The translations under genes were made by a program, and so were the position numbers. The notes beneath the pieces were generated by a model, which saw only the letters and a list, made by a program, of their open reading frames with translations, was not told the origin of the DNA and searched no databases. Source: Geoglobus sp. (GTDB lineage: Archaea; Halobacteriota; Archaeoglobi; Archaeoglobales; Archaeoglobaceae). Taken from it: a stretch of 7,599 nt of DNA. Below are positions 1-5,749 of the stretch, piece by piece (within the stretch, counting starts at the first letter, position 1; each line of letters begins with the position of its first letter). The stretch covers positions 1 through 7,599 of the forward strand of contig WAJY01000077.1 of NCBI GenBank assembly GCA_015523645.1, given 5' to 3'.

Positions 1-1952
1 AAAAGGATACTGTTGATTTTGTCCCCAACTTTGATTCAACACTGAAAGAACCCCTGACACTTCCTGCAAGACTTCCAAACCTTCTTGTGAATGGCTCAAG
101 CGGCATAGCTGTTGGAATGGCAACAAACATACCACCCCACAACATCAGAGAGGTATGCGATGCAATAACAGCATTCATTGAAAATGAGGATATCAGCATT
201 GAGGAGCTTATGGAGATCGTGAAAGGTCCTGATTTTCCAACAGGCGGGATAATTGTGGGAATACAGGGAATAAGAGAAGCCTACAAAACCGGAAGAGGAA
301 GGATAGTTGTGAGAGGAAAAGTGGAGGTTGAAGAGGATGCTATCATTATAAGGGAGATCCCATACCAGGTGAACAAGGCTAATCTTGTGGAGAGAATTGT
401 TCACATCGCAAGGGAGGGAAAAGCAGAGGAGATAAAGGCTGTAAGAGATGAGTCGGACAGAGAGGGAATAAGAATAGTTATCGAGCTTAAGGCAGGAGCA
501 GATGTGGATGTTGTGGTAAACAAGCTTTACAGATACACGCCACTGCAAGTAACATACAGCATCATAAATCTGGCGTTAGTAAACAACACACCATCACTTC
601 TAACTCTCAAAGATCTTATCTCAGAATTTGTAAATCACAGGCGTGAGATTGTAAGGAGAAGAACGGAGTTTGATCTTAGAAGGGCAGAGGAGAGACTTCA
701 CATTGTTGAGGGGCTAAAGATTGCTGTCGAGAATATAGATGAAGTTGTGGATATGATAAAGAGGTCTGAGACCGTAGCCATAGCCAAAGAAAATCTTATA
801 AAAAGGTTTCAACTTTCAGAAAAACAGGCTGATGCAATTCTTCAGATGAGACTGCAGAAGTTAACAGCCATGGAGATAGATGCGTTAAAAAAGGAATTTG
901 ATGAATTGAAGAAAAAGATAGAGCAGTTGAGATCGATTTTAAGGAGTCCTGCAAAAATAGATGAGATAATAATAAGGGAAGTGAGGGAGATAAAGGAGAA
1001 GTACGGGGATAGCAGAAGAACGAAGATTTTGAAGTATGAGGAGGAGATAGATGCTGAGGATCTGATAGCAAAGGAAAACAACATTCTGATTGTAACAAAG
1101 GATGGTTATGCAAAGAGAGTTGATCTCAAGTCTTTCAGAGTTCAGGGTAGGGGAGGTTCGGGAATTATTGGAATCAATCTAAAAAGCAGGGATGATATTA
1201 GCTTTGCAGGAATTGTTAATACGGCACATAAGCTTCTTCTTTTCACAAAAAAGGGGAGGGTTTACTGGATAAACTCGCATGAAATCCCAAAAATGGACAG
1301 AACTGCAAGAGGAAGAAGCTTGAGACATTTAATAGCCTTGGAAAATGGAGATGTCGTTGTTTCAGCACTTTCAGTCGAAGATTTTGATGGAGAGGCTGTT
1401 CTACTAACCGAGAATGGCTACATAAAGAGAACAAAGCTTTCTGAGTTTGAGAATGCAAAGAGGGCAGGGATCATAGCAACCTCCGATAATCTTGCCATTG
1501 CAAAAATCGTGGAAGGTGATGAGGTGATCATAACAACAAAGAAGGGTATGGTTTGCAGGTTTGCTCTTGACAACGTCCCACTCTACAGAAGAAATGCAAA
1601 GGGTGTTAAGGCTATAAGACTAAAACCAGGTGATGGAATTGCTTGGATGGACTGTGCAAATGGTGAGGAAATCCTATTTTTAACTGAAAACGGTTATGGT
1701 AAGAGGGCTAGAGCAAGAGATTTCAGAAAGATAGGAAGAGGTGGGAAGGGAGTGGTTGGACTCAGGGTCAGGGACAAAACAGGTGATGTTGTTTTTGCAG
1801 AATTTGTTAGAGGAGATAGCGTTTTTGCAATAAGCAGGGACGGGAACAGCATACTTGTAAGCATACCGGAGATTTCTCTGCAAGGAAGAAACTCAAGTGG
1901 TGTGATTGTTTCTAAGTCCGGAGTCGTGAAGGCTTTTCAGGTGGGTGTATGA
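1..1952 (+). CDS. gyrA: DNA gyrase subunit A, 5'-truncated by the window edge
   Basis: This is the DNA breakage-reunion subunit of gyrase, which with GyrB introduces negative supercoils using ATP. The frame is open from base 3, so 649 residues are visible. Numbering from there, the window starts just before the conserved NGSSGIAVGMATNIPPHN block (about residues 29-46). Roughly 150 N-terminal residues, including the catalytic Tyr, are therefore missing. A QADAILQMRL segment (from about 275) leads into the charged coiled-coil arm, which ends in GDSRRT. The C-terminal domain (from about 355) shows six repeated blades, each with a TxxGxxxR-like hairpin. Its first blade carries the GyrA box QGRGGSG (381-387), the signature that separates GyrA from ParC. 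A related IGRGGKG lies at 577-583. There is no acidic tail; the protein ends AFQVGV. Archaeal gyrases are generally regarded as acquired from bacteria. The stop overlaps the cupin start (ATGA). Identification is secure. Confidence 0.97.
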   Translation, partial: KDTVDFVPNFDSTLKEPLTLPARLPNLLVNGSSGIAVGMATNIPPHNIREVCDAITAFIENEDISIEELMEIVKGPDFPTGGIIVGIQGIREAYKTGRGRIVVRGKVEVEEDAIIIREIPYQVNKANLVERIVHIAREGKAEEIKAVRDESDREGIRIVIELKAGADVDVVVNKLYRYTPLQVTYSIINLALVNNTPSLLTLKDLISEFVNHRREIVRRRTEFDLRRAEERLHIVEGLKIAVENIDEVVDMIKRSETVAIAKENLIKRFQLSEKQADAILQMRLQKLTAMEIDALKKEFDELKKKIEQLRSILRSPAKIDEIIIREVREIKEKYGDSRRTKILKYEEEIDAEDLIAKENNILIVTKDGYAKRVDLKSFRVQGRGGSGIIGINLKSRDDISFAGIVNTAHKLLLFTKKGRVYWINSHEIPKMDRTARGRSLRHLIALENGDVVVSALSVEDFDGEAVLLTENGYIKRTKLSEFENAKRAGIIATSDNLAIAKIVEGDEVIITTKKGMVCRFALDNVPLYRRNAKGVKAIRLKPGDGIAWMDCANGEEILFLTENGYGKRARARDFRKIGRGGKGVVGLRVRDKTGDVVFAEFVRGDSVFAISRDGNSILVSIPEISLQGRNSSGVIVSKSGVVKAFQVGV

Positions 1953-2269
1953 GGCTTGAGGCAAAGGACTGGGTTGATAGGGGAAATTACAAGGTGTCAA
2001 AGCTCTGTGTTTTTGATGAAAGAACATTCATACAGCTTGTTTCAATAGATGGGAAGATTGGAGAGCACTACCACAAAATTCAGACAGAGGTATTTGTGAT
2101 TGTTAGAGGCAGCGGTGTCATGGGAATCGACAACAGAATCTTTGAGGTTGGTTGCGGAGACGTTTTGCTCTGCAAGCCCGGAAGCATTCACTTTGCAGAA
2201 GGGAAGATGGAAATACTTGTATTCAAATACAACTATGCCGAAAATGATACAGTCTGGCTTGAAAGCTGA
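1949..2269 (+). CDS. Small single-domain cupin protein
   Basis: This 106-residue protein consists of one cupin beta-barrel. Motif 1 is clear: H40-Y-H42, four residues, E47, six residues, G54. Motif 2 is G70, five residues, then KPGSIH with H81. The four expected metal ligands, H40, H42, E47 and H81, are all present, so a bound divalent metal is likely. The first Pro of the usual PxGxxH motif is Lys here, and the final Asn of motif 2 is missing. No signal peptide or membrane segment is visible, so it should be cytoplasmic. The ATG overlaps the gyrA stop by four bases, which implies translational coupling, and ala begins 15 bp after its stop. Such stand-alone cupins range from isomerases and dioxygenases to ligand sensors. 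The substrate cannot be told from the sequence, and linkage to alanine dehydrogenase is only a hint at amino-acid or keto-acid metabolism. Confidence 0.88.
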   Translation: MRLEAKDWVDRGNYKVSKLCVFDERTFIQLVSIDGKIGEHYHKIQTEVFVIVRGSGVMGIDNRIFEVGCGDVLLCKPGSIHFAEGKMEILVFKYNYAENDTVWLES

Positions 2270-2284
2270 AGAGAGGTTGATAGA

Positions 2285-3250
2285 ATGGAAACCCTAATTC
2301 TTTCGGAGGATGATGTGAGGGAGATACTAACAATGAACATCTGCATGGAGGCTGTTGAGCACGCCTTCCTTCTTCACGGGAAAGGAGAGACTCAGATGCC
2401 CTCAAAGATTTACATCACATTCGAAAAAGGCGATTTGAGAGCTATGCCAGCCTACATCGAAGGAAGTGCAGGGTTGAAGTGGGTCAACTCCCATCCATCT
2501 AACAAGCTAAAGGGGCTTCCAACAGTTATGGCAATTCTCATCTACAACGATCCAGAAACGGGCTTTCCGCTTGCAGTTATGGATGCAACCTATCTAACAA
2601 ACATGAGAACCGGTGCTGCAGGAGGCATAGCAGCAAAGCATTTAGCAAGAGATGATAGCTCAGTCATCGGATTCATAGGATGTGGTACGCAAGCAAAAAC
2701 ACAGCTTTTGGCACTTAAAGAAGTTTTTGAAATTGAAGAAGTTAGGTGCTATGACATAGATCCCAAAGCAGTGGATTCATTTACCCAATTCACCTCTTCC
2801 TTCGGGATTGATGCCAGAAGGTGTGATGCAAAGGGGACATGCGACTGCGACATTCTCGTCACCTCAACGCCATCCAGGGAGCCCATTGTAAGCTTTGATT
2901 GGATAAAACCCGGAACACACATTAACGCAATAGGTGCTGATGCACCCGGAAAGCAGGAGCTTGACCCAGAAATCTTGAAGAGAGGCAAGATAGTTGTTGA
3001 TGATTATCAGCAAGCCTTCCACAGTGGTGAGGTGAACGTTCCACTGAAAAGTGGTATTATAAACAGGGATGACATTCATGCCACCTTGGGTGAGATAATC
3101 GCTGGACTGAAAAGAGGGAGGGAGAGTGAGGATGAGATAACCGTTTTTGACTCAACCGGACTGGCAATACAGGACATTGCAGCAGCCAGCATTGTATACA
3201 GAAAGGCTGTTGAGCTTGGCATAGGCACAAGATTCAGGTTTTTCTCATGA
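2285..3250 (+). CDS. ala: Alanine dehydrogenase, mu-crystallin/ornithine cyclodeaminase family
   Basis: It probably catalyses reversible NAD-dependent oxidative deamination of L-alanine to pyruvate and ammonia in the cytoplasm. The 321 residues match the family length, and the pattern closely resembles the characterised Archaeoglobus fulgidus AlaDH as I remember it: METLIL at the N-terminus, FEKGDLRAMPA (R52), GLKWVNSHP (K65), MDATYLTNMRTGAAGG (R108), and HINAIGADAPGKQEL. The Rossmann nucleotide loop is GCGTQA (132-137), and an acidic YDID follows the next strand, which favours NAD over NADP. The late DSTGLAIQD motif is also typical. ATG 2285 is chosen because GAGGT (2273-2277) sits seven bases upstream. 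It lies between the cupin and dph6, and its stop overlaps the dph6 start (ATGA). Ornithine cyclodeaminase or another imine reductase of the family is the alternative. The close likeness to the archaeal enzyme makes alanine dehydrogenase preferred. Confidence 0.9.
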   Translation: METLILSEDDVREILTMNICMEAVEHAFLLHGKGETQMPSKIYITFEKGDLRAMPAYIEGSAGLKWVNSHPSNKLKGLPTVMAILIYNDPETGFPLAVMDATYLTNMRTGAAGGIAAKHLARDDSSVIGFIGCGTQAKTQLLALKEVFEIEEVRCYDIDPKAVDSFTQFTSSFGIDARRCDAKGTCDCDILVTSTPSREPIVSFDWIKPGTHINAIGADAPGKQELDPEILKRGKIVVDDYQQAFHSGEVNVPLKSGIINRDDIHATLGEIIAGLKRGRESEDEITVFDSTGLAIQDIAAASIVYRKAVELGIGTRFRFFS

Positions 3251-3912
3251 AAGTTGCCTGTCTGATATCGGGTGGAAAGGATTCGATGCTTGCACTCCAT
3301 AAAGCAAGTGAGAAATACAAAATAGCCACCCTTGTGTCGATTTTTTCCAAAAATAGGGATAGTTACATGTTCCACACAACCAATGTAAGCCTGGTTGACG
3401 GAATTGCTTTAAGTCTAGAACTTCCGCTATTCAAAGCCATAGTGAGTGGTGAGGAGGAGAAGGAGGTTGAAGAGCTTTCAGATCAGCTCTCAGTGCTTGA
3501 TGTTGATGGGATTGTTATTGGTGGGGTTAAAAGCAATTATCAGAAGAAGAGATTCCAGAGAATAGCTGAGAAAATGGGAGTGGAGCTTATATCACCCCTC
3601 TGGGGGATGAACGAGAATCAGCTTTTGAAGGAGGTGAGCGAGAAGTTCAATGCTGTAATTGTTAAAACGTCTGCAATGGGATTGGATGAAAGTTATTTGG
3701 GAAGGAGGATAGACTATGAGCTTTTATGCTCTTTAAAAGAGCTAAATTTGAGATACGGGATCAATCTCTCTGGGGAAGGGGGAGAATACGAGACACTTGT
3801 TTTGGATGCTCCACTTTACAAGAAGAGAATAGAGATACTTGAAACTGAGATTGAAAGGAACGGGTTGAGTTTTGAGCTTAAGGTAAAGGGATTTAAGCTT
3901 GTTGACAAGTAG
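3247..3912 (+). CDS. dph6: Diphthine-ammonia ligase (Dph6, DUF71/COG2102 family)
   Basis: It is predicted to carry out the last step of diphthamide formation, the ATP-dependent amidation of diphthine on translation elongation factor 2. The 221-residue protein begins with a beta-strand and the PP-loop S8-GGKDS13 that binds ATP in N-type ATP pyrophosphatases. The family hallmark GEGGEYET lies at 176-183, followed by LVLDAPLY. The central GGVKSNYQKKR segment is also characteristic. The length fits the short archaeal form, which lacks the C-terminal YjgF-like domains fused in eukaryotic Dph6. The ATG overlaps the ala stop (ATGA), so it is probably translated by coupling and is the last gene of the left run. 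A functional link with alanine dehydrogenase is not obvious. Bacterial DUF71 members have been predicted to act in B12 salvage, but archaeal context favours diphthamide. Family assignment is firm; the exact reaction is inferred from family. Confidence 0.88.
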   Translation: MKVACLISGGKDSMLALHKASEKYKIATLVSIFSKNRDSYMFHTTNVSLVDGIALSLELPLFKAIVSGEEEKEVEELSDQLSVLDVDGIVIGGVKSNYQKKRFQRIAEKMGVELISPLWGMNENQLLKEVSEKFNAVIVKTSAMGLDESYLGRRIDYELLCSLKELNLRYGINLSGEGGEYETLVLDAPLYKKRIEILETEIERNGLSFELKVKGFKLVDK

Positions 3913-3941
3913 TCTAAAAACAAACGATTCTAAATCTCAGA

Positions 3942-3963
3942 GGAAAATTTTATTAAATTTTCC
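3942..3963. repeat. Perfect 9-bp inverted repeat over the TATA region (possible operator)
   Basis: The left arm GGAAAATTT (3942-3950) and right arm AAATTTTCC (3955-3963) are exact reverse complements separated by TATT. The repeat spans the BRE/TATA region upstream of the superoxide reductase gene, so a dimeric repressor bound there would block TBP/TFB. As RNA it would form an AT-rich hairpin after dph6, but no T-run follows, so an operator is the better reading than a terminator. The regulator is unknown. Confidence 0.55.
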
Positions 3964-3985
3964 ATAAAAACGTGTCTAAGGTGAT
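3945..3985 (+). promoter_or_regulatory. Archaeal promoter and Shine-Dalgarno of the superoxide reductase operon
   Basis: A purine-rich BRE-like stretch (AGGAAAA, 3941-3947) runs into the TATA-like TTTTATTAAAT (3948-3958). Its centre is about 36 bp before the ATG at 3989, so transcription would start near 3975-3980 with a leader of only about ten bases. AGGTGAT (3979-3985) matches the 3' end of archaeal 16S rRNA and fixes the ATG three bases later. This lies in the 76-bp gap after dph6, the largest gap in the window. The box is inferred from position and composition; no start site has been mapped. Confidence 0.6.
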
Positions 3986-3988
3986 GCT

Positions 3989-4375
3989 ATGAGCTGTGAA
4001 AATGACTTGTTTTGTGGAATAAATGTTCCAAAAAGCAAAAATCCTGATGAGATGACCGATCTGGAGAAGAAACACACTCCGGTTATAACAGCACCAGAAA
4101 AGGTAAAGGCTGGAGATCTTTTTGATGTCAAGGTGGAGACTGGAGTTTACATGAAACATCCAAATGAGTATGGACACTACTTTGGATGGATTGAGCTTTA
4201 TCTAGATGATACTCTTGTTTCCAGAGCAGATCTCCAACCTGTTTTGAGCTCACCAAGCGTTACACTTAAAATTTCAGCAACCCATAGTCATGAGGGGAAG
4301 AGAAAACTCAGAGCTTTGGCTTTTTGCAATCTCCATGGCATCTGGGAAGGTGAGAAGGAGATAGAGGTGGAATAA
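3989..4375 (+). CDS. Superoxide reductase, one-iron neelaredoxin type (class II SORL domain)
   Basis: It reduces superoxide to hydrogen peroxide without making O2, taking electrons from rubredoxin in the cytoplasm. The 128-residue protein has the ligands of the Fe(His)4(Cys) site: H29 in KKHTP, H57 and H63 in HPNEYGHYFGWIELY, and C113 and H116 in CNLHGIW. There is no N-terminal desulforedoxin domain, so it is the one-iron form and not a two-iron desulfoferrodoxin. Two oddities stand out. The Glu that normally sits two residues before the first His (E-K-H in Pyrococcus furiosus) is Lys27 here, with Glu26 one place further off. There is also an N-terminal extension of about 12 residues with C3 and C9. 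The start is fixed by AGGTGAT. The rubredoxin ATG follows the stop directly. A divergent SOR-like protein with low activity cannot be excluded. No gene symbol is given because naming (sor, dfx, nlr) is inconsistent. Confidence 0.9.
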   Translation: MSCENDLFCGINVPKSKNPDEMTDLEKKHTPVITAPEKVKAGDLFDVKVETGVYMKHPNEYGHYFGWIELYLDDTLVSRADLQPVLSSPSVTLKISATHSHEGKRKLRALAFCNLHGIWEGEKEIEVE

Positions 4376-4537
4376 ATGGCAAAGTATCAGTGCAAGGTTT
4401 GCGGGTATGTATACGATGAGGCTGAGGGAGACCCAGACAGTGATGTTCCAGCAGGAACGAAATGGGAGGATCTCCCTGAAGACTGGGTGTGTCCTGTTTG
4501 TGGAGCAAGCAAAGAAGATTTCGAGAAAATAGAGTAA
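4376..4537 (+). CDS. rub: Rubredoxin
   Basis: This small soluble electron carrier has a single Fe(Cys)4 centre. The 53 residues are a full-length classical rubredoxin. C6-K-V-C9-G-Y and C39-P-V-C42-G supply the four iron ligands. The aromatic core residues Y4, Y11, Y13, W30, W37 and F49 are in their usual places, and the [16 protein letters not shown] stretch is diagnostic. The protein is very acidic, as usual. The ATG is the base right after the superoxide reductase TAA, and GAGGTG (4364-4369), inside the end of that gene, stands six bases upstream. The two are therefore surely one message. Position between superoxide reductase and the flavodiiron protein suggests that it feeds electrons to both. 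Its own reductase (an NAD(P)H- or F420H2-rubredoxin oxidoreductase) is not in the window. Confidence 0.97.
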   Translation: MAKYQCKVCGYVYDEAEGDPDSDVPAGTKWEDLPEDWVCPVCGASKEDFEKIE

Positions 4538-4558
4538 TCTTTTTCTCAATTTTTTGAG
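4538..4558 (+). promoter_or_regulatory. T-rich spacer with small hairpin before the flavodiiron gene
   Basis: The 30-bp gap after rubredoxin holds two T-runs (TTTTT at 4540-4544 and TTTTTT at 4550-4555) and the inverted repeat CTCAA (4545-4549), TTTT, TTGAG (4554-4558). Archaeal transcription often ends on T-rich stretches, so this could be a leaky terminator lowering expression of the downstream genes. It could also be a weak hairpin that covers the start of the next Shine-Dalgarno. The stem is short and the reading is tentative. Confidence 0.3.
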
Positions 4559-4567
4559 GTGCTCTGT

Positions 4568-5749
4568 GTGTATAGAGAGATAGCAAAGGGAGTCTACTGG
4601 GTTGGGGCTGTTGACTGGAACGTCAGAAATTTTCATGGATATGTGACAAAATTTGGAACGACCTACAATGCCTATCTTGTGAAATCAGAGAAAACCGTTT
4701 TGGTTGACACGGTAAAAGAGGGTTTTGAGGATGAGCTTTTTGCAAAGCTTGATGAATTAAATGTAAATTCCCTTGATTTTTTGGTGATCAATCATGTTGA
4801 GATGGATCATGCAGGTAGTGTGAAGGCTGTCTTGGAGAGGTATCCGGAGGTGAAAATAGTAACGAATGTTAGAGGGAAGGCAGGTTTGAAAGATGCTTAC
4901 AATGTTGAGCATGAAACACTCATTGTAAAGACAGGAGATAGACTAGAGGTTGGCAAGACTCTGATGTTTATTGAGATGCCAATGATTCACTGGCCAGACA
5001 GCATGGCAACATATGTTGCTGATGACAAAATACTCATGCCCAACGATGCATTTGGCGAGCACTTCGCAAGCCAAAGAAGGTTTGACGATGAATTTGATGA
5101 TGAAGAGATCGGAATAATATTCAGGGAGAATGCAAAATACTACGCAAACATAATCCTCCTTTACAGCAAGCAGGTAAAGAGAATACTCGAGCAGCTAAGC
5201 TTGATGGGGTTAGAGATTGAAACCATCGCACCATCCCATGGAATAGTATGGAGAAAGAGGATTCCGGAGATTTTGAAAAAATACAAAAACTGGAGTGAAG
5301 GCATAGCAGAGAAGAGAATCGTTATAGCCTACGATACCATGTGGAAACACACAGAGAGGGCTTTGGAAGATGTGATTGATGGGATTGAGAGTGTTGGAGT
5401 TGATTATGTCAAATACAAGCTGACAGTTTCTGATTTTACCGAGGTAATGACAGATGTTATGCTCTCAAAGGGGCTCATCATAGGAAGTCCCACCCTGAAT
5501 AGGGAGATGTTTCCTACCGTTGCATCCTTTATAACATACATGAAAGGTTTGAGACCCTTCAACAAAATAGCCGGAGCATTTGGAAGTTACGGGTGGAGTG
5601 GAGAGGCTGTTAAGTATATAGTTGATGTTTTCAACACCCTTAATTTCAAGGTTGCAGGAAGTGTGAGATTCAAGTTCTCCCATGAAAAAAGCAGTCAGGA
5701 GCTTTTTGATCTTGGAAAAAAGGTTGCTGAGTTGGTGGAGGAAGAGTGA
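4568..5749 (+). CDS. fprA: Flavodiiron protein (FprA-type O2/NO reductase)
   Basis: It reduces O2 to water and/or NO to N2O in the cytoplasm. The first half (to about residue 245) is a metallo-beta-lactamase-like domain with diiron ligands H76-x-E78-x-D80-H81, H141 in MIHWPDSM, D160 in MPNDAFGEH and H224 in APSHGIVWR. The second half is a flavodoxin domain: the FMN phosphate loop is YDTMWKHTE, followed by GSPTLN and FGSYGWSGEAVK. At 393 residues it is the simple two-domain form without a fused rubredoxin, fitting the separate rubredoxin gene upstream. GTG 4568 is chosen because GAGGTG (4556-4561) lies six bases before it, the same spacing as at rubredoxin; an earlier in-frame GTG at 4559 falls inside that site. 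The methanogen FprA oxidises F420H2 directly, so the electron donor here may be F420H2 or rubredoxin. The stop overlaps the next gene (GTGA). Confidence 0.93.
   Translation: MYREIAKGVYWVGAVDWNVRNFHGYVTKFGTTYNAYLVKSEKTVLVDTVKEGFEDELFAKLDELNVNSLDFLVINHVEMDHAGSVKAVLERYPEVKIVTNVRGKAGLKDAYNVEHETLIVKTGDRLEVGKTLMFIEMPMIHWPDSMATYVADDKILMPNDAFGEHFASQRRFDDEFDDEEIGIIFRENAKYYANIILLYSKQVKRILEQLSLMGLEIETIAPSHGIVWRKRIPEILKKYKNWSEGIAEKRIVIAYDTMWKHTERALEDVIDGIESVGVDYVKYKLTVSDFTEVMTDVMLSKGLIIGSPTLNREMFPTVASFITYMKGLRPFNKIAGAFGSYGWSGEAVKYIVDVFNTLNFKVAGSVRFKFSHEKSSQELFDLGKKVAELVEEE

Noticed and set aside
96..1113. Long open frames on the - strand opposite gyrA (96-548 and 796-1113)
   Set aside because: Their translations are low-complexity, rich in Ser, Leu, Tyr or Pro, match no family, and lie wholly opposite a well-conserved gyrA frame.
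1731..1751. Second GyrA-box-like IGRGGKG near the end of gyrA
   Set aside because: Box-like RGGKG sequences in the fifth or sixth blade occur in ordinary gyrases such as that of Bacillus subtilis, so this is not unusual.
2100..2297. A + strand frame overlapping the cupin and the start of ala
   Set aside because: It is a shifted reading of the cupin gene, whose own frame carries complete cupin motifs and a coupled start.
4559..4567. An earlier GTG start for the flavodiiron gene
   Set aside because: This GTG is part of the GAGGTG Shine-Dalgarno; the GTG at 4568 has correct spacing and gives the expected N-terminus.
4274..4636. - strand frames opposite the superoxide reductase and rubredoxin
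   Set aside because: They cover two securely identified genes and their product has no recognisable domain.
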